Shown here: one piece after another, positions 25,159-32,286 of the stretch
Position numbering within the stretch: the first letter of the stretch is position 1
Layout of the letters: every line of letters starts with the position of its first letter
NCBI RefSeq assembly: GCF_001042715.1
Contig: NZ_CP009687.1
Location: forward strand, 921,418-985,417
Direction: 5' to 3'
DNA: 64,000 nt
DNA from: Clostridium aceticum
GTDB taxonomy: Bacteria > Bacillota > Clostridia > Peptostreptococcales > Natronincolaceae
Notes under the pieces: generated by a model
Databases searched by the model: none
Told to the model about the DNA's origin: nothing
The model's input: only the letters and a program-made list of their open reading frames with translations
Translations under genes and position numbers: made by a program

Positions 25159-25198
25159 TGTCGAACTCTACTTTAAATGGGGTTCGGCATTTTTTATT
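25159..25198 (+). terminator. Terminator after riboswitch copy 3
   Basis: GTCGAACTCTA and TGGGGTTCGGC pair with some G-U wobbles and are followed by ATTTTTTATTTTTT. It probably forms the OFF state of the switch. Confidence 0.75.
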
Positions 25199-25268
25199 TT
25201 TTGTCGTCCCTATTATAAATGTTAGAGAAGTCAATAGAGGAATACATAGAAAAAGGGGAGAGAATGAA

Positions 25269-26348
25269 ATGAAAGTTTTCAAAAAGCTTTTAAGCTTGGC
25301 TTTGGTGTGTGCAATGACTTTGTTGCTATTTGTGGGATGTGCTGATAGGACGCAAACCTCATCGGATGAACCCGCCTCAGTAGTTGATGAAACTCAGTCC
25401 ATGGAGGAAACAACGATTCGTTTAGTTGATCATTTAGGCAGAACTGTAGAGCTGCCAACGCCTGCCCAACGGGTGATTGGTACTCACAATCCCAGTATGA
25501 ACATGGTTGTTGTTTTGGATGGAAATGGTTCACGATTTGCAGGTTTTGGGAATAAGGATATGGCTTATGGTCTATATGACCTGGTTGCCCCTGAAATTAA
25601 CGAAGTAACACAAATAGGTAAAGGTAAGAATATCAATATGGAAACGGTGATGACCGTTAACCCAGACCTTATAGTAATGCCAGTTCGTTTTAAGGATATG
25701 ATTGATCAGCTTGCTGAAATTGGCGTTCCATCTATTGCTCTAGATGTTGAAAAATTTGATTCTATAAAAGACGGATTAATCCTAGTAGGGAAGGCAATTG
25801 GTCAAGATGAACGTGCAGAGGAACTGGTAACATTTTTTGATAAAAAGATTAGTGAAATCAGTGCGGTAGCAGAAAAGGTCACCGAGAAGCCAACAGTATT
25901 GATGCTATCAGGAAGCTCTAAAACATCAGTGAGCACAGATAAAATGCTGCAAAACCTTATGGTTGACACTGCTGGAGGTGTCAATGTAACCGCTGGTTTT
26001 CAGGCAGAGGAGCTATGGACGGAAGTGAATATTGAGCAGATTATTGCTTGGAACCCTGAGGTGGTCTACATCCCTGTTTATGCCGATTATACGGTGGAAG
26101 ATATCTTAAAAGATCCCCAATGGGCAAGTATCTCTGCTATACAAAACAAAAAGGTCTTTCAATTTCCATCTAAATTAGAGCCATGGGATTATCCTGTTGC
26201 AGCCTCATTATTGGGTCTATGTTGGACATGCTATAACCTACACCCTGAACACTATTCCTTCGAGGAACTAATGGAAGATGCAAATGAATTTTATCAAATT
26301 GTATATGGACAGACCTTTACTGCTGAACAGCTTGGAATTTCAAAATAA
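25269..26348 (+). CDS. molA: ABC transporter substrate-binding lipoprotein, MolA-like (class II, metal/oxyanion)
   Basis: Binding protein of 359 residues. The open frame runs from 25005 through the riboswitch, but the real start is ATG 25269 behind GGGGAGAG, giving a signal peptide with lipobox FVGC. The mature part is of the BtuF/FepB type: LVDHLGRTVELPTPAQRVIG, NPDLIVMPVRF, IEQIIAWNPEVVYIP. MolA of Haemophilus, in the same fold class, binds molybdate/tungstate; iron-chelate or cobalamin binding would be the alternative. The Moco-type riboswitch ahead of the operon favours molybdate or tungstate. Symbol tentative. Confidence 0.78.
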   Translation: MKVFKKLLSLALVCAMTLLLFVGCADRTQTSSDEPASVVDETQSMEETTIRLVDHLGRTVELPTPAQRVIGTHNPSMNMVVVLDGNGSRFAGFGNKDMAYGLYDLVAPEINEVTQIGKGKNINMETVMTVNPDLIVMPVRFKDMIDQLAEIGVPSIALDVEKFDSIKDGLILVGKAIGQDERAEELVTFFDKKISEISAVAEKVTEKPTVLMLSGSSKTSVSTDKMLQNLMVDTAGGVNVTAGFQAEELWTEVNIEQIIAWNPEVVYIPVYADYTVEDILKDPQWASISAIQNKKVFQFPSKLEPWDYPVAASLLGLCWTCYNLHPEHYSFEELMEDANEFYQIVYGQTFTAEQLGISK

Positions 26349-27370
26349 TGGAAAACGTACGAAATAAGCAGTATCCTATACTTCTAACAGGACTGATGTG
26401 GGCATTGGTAGGACTCTGCTTGATGGCATTGAGCCTAGGACGGTACAGTATGAATCCTGCAGATGTTATGCGAGTAGTGATAGAAAAAGCAACAAATTCG
26501 TCTCCTGCTGATGCAGCAATGCATGATGTATTGTTTGTTATCCGTATTCCGCGTGTAATAGCAGCCATATTGGTGGGTGGGTCGCTTTCCCTTTCGGGAG
26601 CAGTTTATCAAGGGGTTTTTAAAAATCCTTTGGTTTCCCCTGATCTACTAGGAGTGTCATCAGGAGCCTGCGTTGGAGCAGCAATGGCTATTTTGCTATT
26701 AGATGGTGGCATGGTCATGATACAGTTCTCCGCCTTTGCGGTAGGCATGCTTGCTGTTGGTATGAGCATTGGGATCACTCGTTTGTTGCGTAATGACAGC
26801 AACATGGCACTGGTACTGGCAGGGATCATTACTGGTGGTTTTATGTCTTCCCTTTTGGGGATATTGAAATATATTGCTGATCCGCAAACACAGTTGGCAG
26901 AGATTGTTTTTTGGCAAATGGGTAGTGTTGCATCGGTAAATCAAGGACAAATCGTGGCGGTCTCCCCATTGTTTTTTATCTGTGGAGGGTTGCTGCTTGC
27001 CCTGAGTTGGAGAATTAACATTCTTTCTTTTGGGGAGGAGGAAGCTAAAACCTTGGGGATGAATGTAGGGCTATATCGGGGACTGACGATTGTTTGTGCA
27101 AGTTTACTTACAGCCAATGCAGTCAGCATTAGTGGTACCATTGGTTGGATTGGCTTGGTGATTCCTCATTTGGGGCGGTTATTGGCTGGTGCTGATAATA
27201 CAAAGCTGCTGCCCATCACCATACTGCTAGGGGGCTTATTTATGCTATTTATCGATACACTCTCTCGGGCAGCAACATCAGTGGAAATTCCTCTGAGCAT
27301 CCTTACAGGGTTGATTGGAGCACCATTTTATGCATGGCTACTATGGAAACAAAGGACGGGTGCAGGATGA
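26348..27370 (+). CDS. molB: BtuC/FecCD-type ABC permease (MolB-like)
   Basis: A 340-residue permease with about ten spans. Motifs of the FecCD family are clear: RIPRVIAAILVGGSLSLSGA, NPLVSPDLLGVSSGA, GTIGWIGLVIPHLGRLL and a DTLSRAATSVEIPLSILTG ending. Its ATG overlaps the stop of the binding protein (TAATG), so the genes are coupled. It carries the same substrate as the neighbouring binding protein, presumably molybdate or tungstate. Confidence 0.88.
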   Translation: MENVRNKQYPILLTGLMWALVGLCLMALSLGRYSMNPADVMRVVIEKATNSSPADAAMHDVLFVIRIPRVIAAILVGGSLSLSGAVYQGVFKNPLVSPDLLGVSSGACVGAAMAILLLDGGMVMIQFSAFAVGMLAVGMSIGITRLLRNDSNMALVLAGIITGGFMSSLLGILKYIADPQTQLAEIVFWQMGSVASVNQGQIVAVSPLFFICGGLLLALSWRINILSFGEEEAKTLGMNVGLYRGLTIVCASLLTANAVSISGTIGWIGLVIPHLGRLLAGADNTKLLPITILLGGLFMLFIDTLSRAATSVEIPLSILTGLIGAPFYAWLLWKQRTGAG

Positions 27371-28146
27371 ATATTGCGGTACGGGACTTAGGATTTTCCT
27401 ATCCTAAGGGGAAAGAGGTGTTTAGAGAACTGAATTTTGATATTACACAGGGGCGTATTCTCTCTATTTTAGGACCAAATGGAGCAGGTAAATCTACGTT
27501 GCTTGGCTGTATAGCAGGACTTTATACACCTAAAACAGGTGATATATTACTGGAGGGGAAAAGTTATCGAAGAATGTCTCAACGAGAAATTGCTTGTGCA
27601 ATTGGATTTGTACCACAAAATATTATCCCCTCCTTCAACTACAGTGTGCTGGACTATATTGTCACTGGCTGTGCACCACGTATGGGAGTGTTTCAGAAGC
27701 CAAAGGCAGCGGAATACGAGAGGGCATGGAAAGCAATCCAAGCAATGGGGTTGGAACATATCGCAGAGCAATCTTTCATGAAAATCAGTGGTGGGGAACG
27801 TCAGCAGGTGGCAATTGCCCGGGTGATGGTGCAGAAACCCTCTATTATCCTGTTGGATGAACCTACCTCCCATCTAGATTTTGGCAATCAGATGAAGGTA
27901 CTGGAGATGATGCAGCGGCTGAGGGATGAGGGGTATGGTGTAGTGATGACCACCCATAATCCTGATCATGTTCTTTTACTTGATGATCAGGTAACGGTAT
28001 TAGATCGAAATGGAAAGCTCACTTTTGGAATGAGTCAGGAAATCCTGGATGAAGAATTTTTATTTAATCTGTATGGTAGAAAGTTGCGTTTGTTTGAAAT
28101 TGATGAACTGGGACGGAGGGTATGTGTTCCACAGGGCATCAGCTAG
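27367..28146 (+). CDS. molC: ABC transporter ATPase (MolC-like, FepC type)
   Basis: ATP-binding subunit of about 259 residues, started at ATG 27367 overlapping the permease stop (ATGA). It has Walker A GPNGAGKST, the Q-loop GFVPQN, signature ISGGERQQVAIARV, Walker B SIILLDEPTSHLD and the H-loop TTHNPDH. The highly similar order binding protein-permease-ATPase matches class II importers for metal chelates and oxyanions. Confidence 0.9.
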   Translation: MNIAVRDLGFSYPKGKEVFRELNFDITQGRILSILGPNGAGKSTLLGCIAGLYTPKTGDILLEGKSYRRMSQREIACAIGFVPQNIIPSFNYSVLDYIVTGCAPRMGVFQKPKAAEYERAWKAIQAMGLEHIAEQSFMKISGGERQQVAIARVMVQKPSIILLDEPTSHLDFGNQMKVLEMMQRLRDEGYGVVMTTHNPDHVLLLDDQVTVLDRNGKLTFGMSQEILDEEFLFNLYGRKLRLFEIDELGRRVCVPQGIS

Positions 28147-28161
28147 AAGGGAGGAGTTTTT

Positions 28162-28935
28162 ATGTTGATAGCATCAGTTTTAAGAACAGCAGAACCCTAT
28201 TTACAAGGTAGAAAAGTGAAGGATTTGGTGGTAGGTGTCTCTTTGATAGCTGTAGAATTGGACAACGGCGACATAGGCATATCTTATGTTCTTAGAGATG
28301 AATTGCAGGCAGGTTGTTCTATCTTTCCCTTTGGACAGCAGGTGATTGGAGAAAAGGCTGCTGACATTGCCCAATGGGTGGTGACAGGTGGCGACAGTCT
28401 ACAAAAAGCTATTGGAATGGCGGTACTGGTGGCAGCATCAAGACAGCAGAAGCTGGAGGATGCTGAAACACTGGATAGACCCTTTGGTATTACTGTAAAG
28501 GATACAGATACGGTTGGTATGATTGGTTTTATACCACCTGTGGCTAAGATGATAGGTGCTCGGGCAAAGAAACTGTATGTTTTTGATAAAGGCATATCTC
28601 AGTGTGGTGGAAAAAAAGGCAGTGTCCTACCGATGGAGGAACAGTCTCGCTTACTTCCCACCTGCGATATTGTAGCCCTCAGTGGAACAACTATGATTAA
28701 CGGTTCTATTGATGGAATCTTAGAGATGTGTGAAGATGCACGAGAAATTATTATGATTGGTGCATCGACGCCAATGTTTCCCCCAGCCTTTACAAATAGC
28801 AAAATTACGATACTTGCAGGCTCATGGTGGGATAACCAACACAAAGATAATATTTTCAAAAAGATTTCCTTAGCTTCTGGCATTTCTGAACTTAGTTCAT
28901 ATGCTATCAAAAAATCTGTAAGGGTATTTTCATAA
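28162..28935 (+). CDS. DUF4213/DUF364 putative metal-chelation protein
   Basis: A 257-residue soluble protein. The N-terminal part matches DUF4213 (enolase-like N domain) and the C-terminal part the Rossmann-like DUF364: DTVGMIGFIPPVAKM, CDIVALSGTTMINGSID, IMIGASTPMFPPAF and ILAGSWWDN. Family members are often next to metal or oxyanion ABC transporters and are described as putative heavy-metal chelation proteins; no reaction is established. It lies 15 nt after the ATPase with GGGAGGAG before its ATG, so it is in the same riboswitch-controlled operon. Confidence 0.82.
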   Translation: MLIASVLRTAEPYLQGRKVKDLVVGVSLIAVELDNGDIGISYVLRDELQAGCSIFPFGQQVIGEKAADIAQWVVTGGDSLQKAIGMAVLVAASRQQKLEDAETLDRPFGITVKDTDTVGMIGFIPPVAKMIGARAKKLYVFDKGISQCGGKKGSVLPMEEQSRLLPTCDIVALSGTTMINGSIDGILEMCEDAREIIMIGASTPMFPPAFTNSKITILAGSWWDNQHKDNIFKKISLASGISELSSYAIKKSVRVFS

Positions 28936-29010
28936 GGTAAAACTTTTAACTTAATAGCATTGTCAACAACACTATGGAAATGTCAGCTTTAAAAGAACTG
29001 TTTATGTTAA

Positions 29011-29036
29011 AGACAGCTTTTATAGGAAAGCTGTCT
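29011..29036 (+). terminator. Hairpin after the DUF364 gene
   Basis: AGACAGCTTT and AAAGCTGTCT form a perfect 10-bp stem with a 6-nt loop; CTAAATGTTTTT follows, a modest T run. Confidence 0.65.
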
Positions 29037-29084
29037 CTAAATGTTTTTAAGATAGAAGTAACCATAAGATGGGGGAGGAAGGAC

Positions 29085-29851
29085 ATGAAAATATTATTAT
29101 GTATCGACGACACAGATGACTTAGAAAAAGCAATTAGTACAGGTGCTTTAGCAGAAGGTATCGCAGCAATGATTGAAAAAAATAATTGGGGAGATGCAAA
29201 AAAATCACACGACATCAACTTCTGATTCATGAAGACATACCCTATACTTCTCATAACAGCTCTATGTGTTTTGAGGCAGAAATAAATGAAGCGTATTATC
29301 AGATGATCATTGATAATGCCTCTGCTTATTTAAAACAGGAACATGCTGAAGGCTCTGATCCAGGTTTATGTGTGGTAGATATAGAAAAGTTAGAGAATCC
29401 AGTAAGCTTGATGGATTTTGGTAAAAGGGCTAAAAAAGAGGTGTTAACAAAACAACAAGCTTATACATTGGCCGAAACTTTGCAAGTCCATCTTTCTGAG
29501 CATGGGGGAACAGGGCAAGGGGTTATCGGCGCCCTAGCAGGTACTGGACTAAGGTTGTCAGGAAATGACGGAGAATTTAAAGGTCGTTTGAACATTCCTC
29601 CTTCTGACAAAGCCTATACAGTAGCCGATCTTTATAAGCAGGGATCAATTGATCTGGTGATGGATACCAATAAAAATATCCTTTCGGAAGAAGAAAAAGT
29701 TGTTTTTGAAGCCAAGACAAAAACTATATTACTAGATGGAAAAGCTGTACTTCTTGTTGCAGGATGCAAAAGTCCTGATAAAGGACAGATATATATGGCC
29801 TGCAATAAGCAGCAAATTAGAAAGTTTGGAGATGAGATGAATGTTTCTTAG
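29085..29851 (+). pseudogene. TiaS-like protein split by a -1 frameshift at an A7 run
   Basis: Starting at ATG 29085 behind GGGGGAGGAAGG the frame reads LLCIDDTDDLEKAISTGALA and stops at 29225. The adjoining frame continues without a break of homology from about 29207: LLIHEDIPYTSHNSSMCF, then HGGTGQGVIGALAGTGLRLSG and stops at 29851. Together they form a protein of about 255 residues like tRNA(Ile2)-agmatinylcytidine synthetase TiaS and its bacterial relatives. The frames join by a -1 slip on GCAAAAAAATC. This may be a mutation, a sequencing error in the homopolymer, or programmed frameshifting. Bacteria use TilS rather than TiaS, so the true role of this relative is unknown. Confidence 0.7.
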
Positions 29852-30047
29852 AAATGAAAAAGGCCAAAAAGAGTTTTCGGGAGGACAGCAGGATTTTGAC
29901 TTAGCAGCTAAAGCAGCGAACCAGTGCAAAAATTTTAAAGAAGATGTGGAAGAAGAGCTGATAGTAGAGGATGAAAAATCCTGCTATAATTGTCGTCTTC
30001 GACGCTGGACATCAAAAACCTTTGTTTGCTGCAGTTCGGCAGTTTAG
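29841..30047 (+). CDS. Small cysteine-containing protein, 68 residues, unknown
   Basis: I cannot name a family. The ATG lies ten bases inside the end of the preceding gene, which suggests translational coupling. The C-terminal part has CYNCRLRRWTSKTFVCC, with CxxC and CC pairs that could hold zinc or an iron-sulfur cluster. The N-terminal half is charged and probably helical. It sits between the TiaS-like gene and a MOT1 molybdate transporter, in the Mo/W gene block. Confidence 0.5.
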   Translation: MFLRNEKGQKEFSGGQQDFDLAAKAANQCKNFKEDVEEELIVEDEKSCYNCRLRRWTSKTFVCCSSAV

Positions 30048-30111
30048 AAAAAAACGACTGTTATGTTTAGAAGCATGAGACGCTAATATACGAAAGATAG
30101 GAGCAAAAACT

Positions 30112-31269
30112 TTGAACACAAAAATAGAAACACATCAAAAACAAAATATCAAAAACCAATATGGTTGGATGGAATGGGCAGGGGCTTTTGGTGATTTGGG
30201 GATATTATTGCCTTTTATCGTTGGTTTTATCGGAGTCACTAAGCTAGATCCCTTTGGTATTCTGTTTTCCTTTGGACTTTCGATGGTTTTGGTTGGACTG
30301 GTATTTCGTACCCCTATGCCGGTTCAGCCTATGAAGCTAATAGGAGGTATTGCCATTACTCAGGCAGCCGTTGTGAGTCCTGGTATGATTTGGGGAGCTG
30401 GTTTTTTTACGGGACTTCTTTGGTTGGTCTTATCCGTTACTAACTCTATTAGTCATGTAGCAAAACTAGCTACCAAACCAATTATATGTGGTATTGCCCT
30501 TGGCTTGGGACTATCCTTTATGGGAAATGGCATAAAAATGATGACAAACAGTTGGATGATTGCTATTATTGCTTTGCTGATCACCTTTTTTCTGCTTAAG
30601 AGTAAGCGTTTCCCAGCGATGTTTGCACTTTTGTTATTTGGATGTGTGGTAGCCTTTATAGAAACACCAGATCTTATTCAGCAGCTAAGCAATATTCGGT
30701 TTAAACTACAGGTACCTTCTATCAACTTTGTTCCCTTTACTTTAAAAGAGCTATTTTCTGGAGCTTTGCTTATGGCAATCCCTCAAGCGCCTATTACTCT
30801 AGGAAATGCAGTTGTGGCTGTATCGGCAGAAAATAATCGTCTTTTCCCCGACCGTCCTACTACCGAAAAAAAGGTTGCTTACAGTGTTGGACTTGTCAAT
30901 CTAATTGCTCCATTCTTTGGCGGGGCCCCCATGTGTCATGGGGTTGGAGGCATGGCAGGACATGTTCGTTTTGGTGCTAAAACCGGAGGAGCAGTAGTCA
31001 TTATGGGAAGTATCTTATTAACTTTAGCAATGTTTTTCAGTGGTTCTATTGACATTATCCTTCAAGTGTTTCCTGAGGCGGTTCTGGGGGTAATCCTATT
31101 CTTTGCAGGTTTAGAAGTGGCGGCAGGAGCAGGCAAGGTAGGCAGTGAAAGATCTGACTTTTATATTATGTTAATTACAGCAGGCTTTGGTATGTGGAAT
31201 ATGGGGGCTGGTTTTTTAGCTGGGGTTATTATGCAATTTTTTCTAGCAAAAGGCTGGGCAAGGGTATGA
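30112..31269 (+). CDS. MOT1-type molybdate transporter
   Basis: A 385-residue membrane protein with about ten to twelve spans. It carries the MOT1/SulP-like marks GAFGDLGILLPF near the N-terminus, TPMPVQPMKLIGG, IPQAPITLGNAV and PMCHGVGGMAGHVRFGAKTGG. The family includes the MOT1 molybdate transporters of plants and algae; bacterial members are often called putative sulfate/molybdate transporters. TTG 30112 has AGGAG eight bases upstream. In this location it would be the third oxyanion importer of the island beside TupABC and the MolABC-type system. Confidence 0.85.
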   Translation: MNTKIETHQKQNIKNQYGWMEWAGAFGDLGILLPFIVGFIGVTKLDPFGILFSFGLSMVLVGLVFRTPMPVQPMKLIGGIAITQAAVVSPGMIWGAGFFTGLLWLVLSVTNSISHVAKLATKPIICGIALGLGLSFMGNGIKMMTNSWMIAIIALLITFFLLKSKRFPAMFALLLFGCVVAFIETPDLIQQLSNIRFKLQVPSINFVPFTLKELFSGALLMAIPQAPITLGNAVVAVSAENNRLFPDRPTTEKKVAYSVGLVNLIAPFFGGAPMCHGVGGMAGHVRFGAKTGGAVVIMGSILLTLAMFFSGSIDIILQVFPEAVLGVILFFAGLEVAAGAGKVGSERSDFYIMLITAGFGMWNMGAGFLAGVIMQFFLAKGWARV

Positions 31270-31291
31270 GAGAAGTAAAGTACAATAAATA

Positions 31292-31342
31292 AATTTCAAA
31301 TAGAGAAACCTAAAAAAAGGCTTCTCTATTTTTATAGAAGCA
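31292..31342 (+). terminator. Terminator of the MOT1 gene
   Basis: AAATAGAGAAACC and GGCTTCTCTATTT pair around an A-rich loop and are followed by a T run. Confidence 0.8.
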
Positions 31343-31408
31343 ATAAATATAGTAAAAAATGATACTTATACCATTGAGTATAAATATTTGATTACAAGAT
31401 TTGGTAAA

Positions 31409-31891
31409 TTAGTTATTATCGTAGTTTTCTTTAAAAGCTTCAAACTTTTCCTTCACCAAAGGATCGCTATTAAAAAAACTATTTAATAAGTGTATATATT
31501 TAAGCACATCAATATTAACCCCATGCTCTATCACTTCTGTATTGGTTAAGATACGGTCTTCTACTCCCAGCAGCTTTAAAAATTCCAGTATGATATTATG
31601 GCGCTGCAAAAGAAAATTTCCGACTTCTTTCCCTTGATCCGTTAAATGAATCACGCCATACTTTTTATAATGTAATAACCCTAGTTTGGCTAATTTTTGA
31701 ACCATTTTTGTAGCGGAGGAAGTTTGCACATTTAGTTGTTCAGCTAAAATATTCATTCGTATATACCCGTCCTTCATGGCATTGCGGTAAATCATCTCCA
31801 TATAGTCTTCCATACTGTGGGTCAATTGTTCTTTATCTCTCTTTAACAGCTCATATCCTCTGACGGTACGATACTTTTCTCTATTATTCAT
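31409..31891 (-). CDS. DtxR/MntR family metal-dependent regulator
   Basis: A 160-residue regulator: residues about 23-90 form the winged helix with EDYMEMIYRNAMKDGYIRMNILAEQLNVQTSSATKMVQKL and the wing GLLHYKKYGVIHLT; the following helix LLQRHNIILEFLKLLGV holds dimer and metal residues of the MntR type. It is divergently oriented to feoAB and separated by about 130 bp, so it most likely controls ferrous iron uptake in response to Fe2+ or Mn2+. A short form without the SH3 domain, like MntR. No operator could be identified with confidence. Confidence 0.88.
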   Translation of the reverse strand: MNNREKYRTVRGYELLKRDKEQLTHSMEDYMEMIYRNAMKDGYIRMNILAEQLNVQTSSATKMVQKLAKLGLLHYKKYGVIHLTDQGKEVGNFLLQRHNIILEFLKLLGVEDRILTNTEVIEHGVNIDVLKYIHLLNSFFNSDPLVKEKFEAFKENYDNN

Positions 31892-32024
31892 ATCAAATCA
31901 CACCTTTATAAGTATTTATATGTTTTTTACATTATATTCGTAACACTTTTTTTTTATTTTCATATATTGGGGGTAGGAATGTTTTTTTCCTGCAACTAAC
32001 TTTATTCTCATGGGAGGTTTATAT

Positions 32025-32270
32025 ATGAAAGAAAAATTAATTCCATTAAATCTATTGCCAATAGGTGGATTTGCAAGAGTGAAGGAACTTGTATCAGAGG
32101 GAAGTGCTAGAAGGCGGATGCTGGATCTAGGCTTGATTACAGACACGAAGGTGGAATCCTTAAGAAAAAGTCCTTCTGGAGACCCTATCGCCTATGAAAT
32201 AAGAGGTACTGTTATTGCTCTTCGGTCAGAAGAAGCCTCAAAGATTCTGGTAGAGGCAATTGAAAAATAA
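32025..32270 (+). CDS. feoA: Ferrous iron transport protein A
   Basis: An 81-residue SH3-like protein starting at ATG 32025 behind GGGAGGT. The sequence LNLLPIGGFARVKELVSEGSARRRMLDLGLI is typical FeoA, with the usual GxxxRRRMLDLGL block. FeoA assists FeoB in Fe2+ uptake. feoB follows after 16 nt. Confidence 0.93.
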   Translation: MKEKLIPLNLLPIGGFARVKELVSEGSARRRMLDLGLITDTKVESLRKSPSGDPIAYEIRGTVIALRSEEASKILVEAIEK

Positions 32271-32286
32271 ATAGGAGGGATCTATT

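Noticed and set aside
25005-25268. Extended N-terminus of the MolA-like protein
   Set aside because: The extension would be translated from the riboswitch and terminator RNA; the ATG at 25269 has the ribosome site and gives a proper lipoprotein signal.
27547-27873. Overlapping frames on both strands within the MolC-like ATPase gene
   Set aside because: They lack start signals and disrupt no homology of the ATPase, which is continuous.
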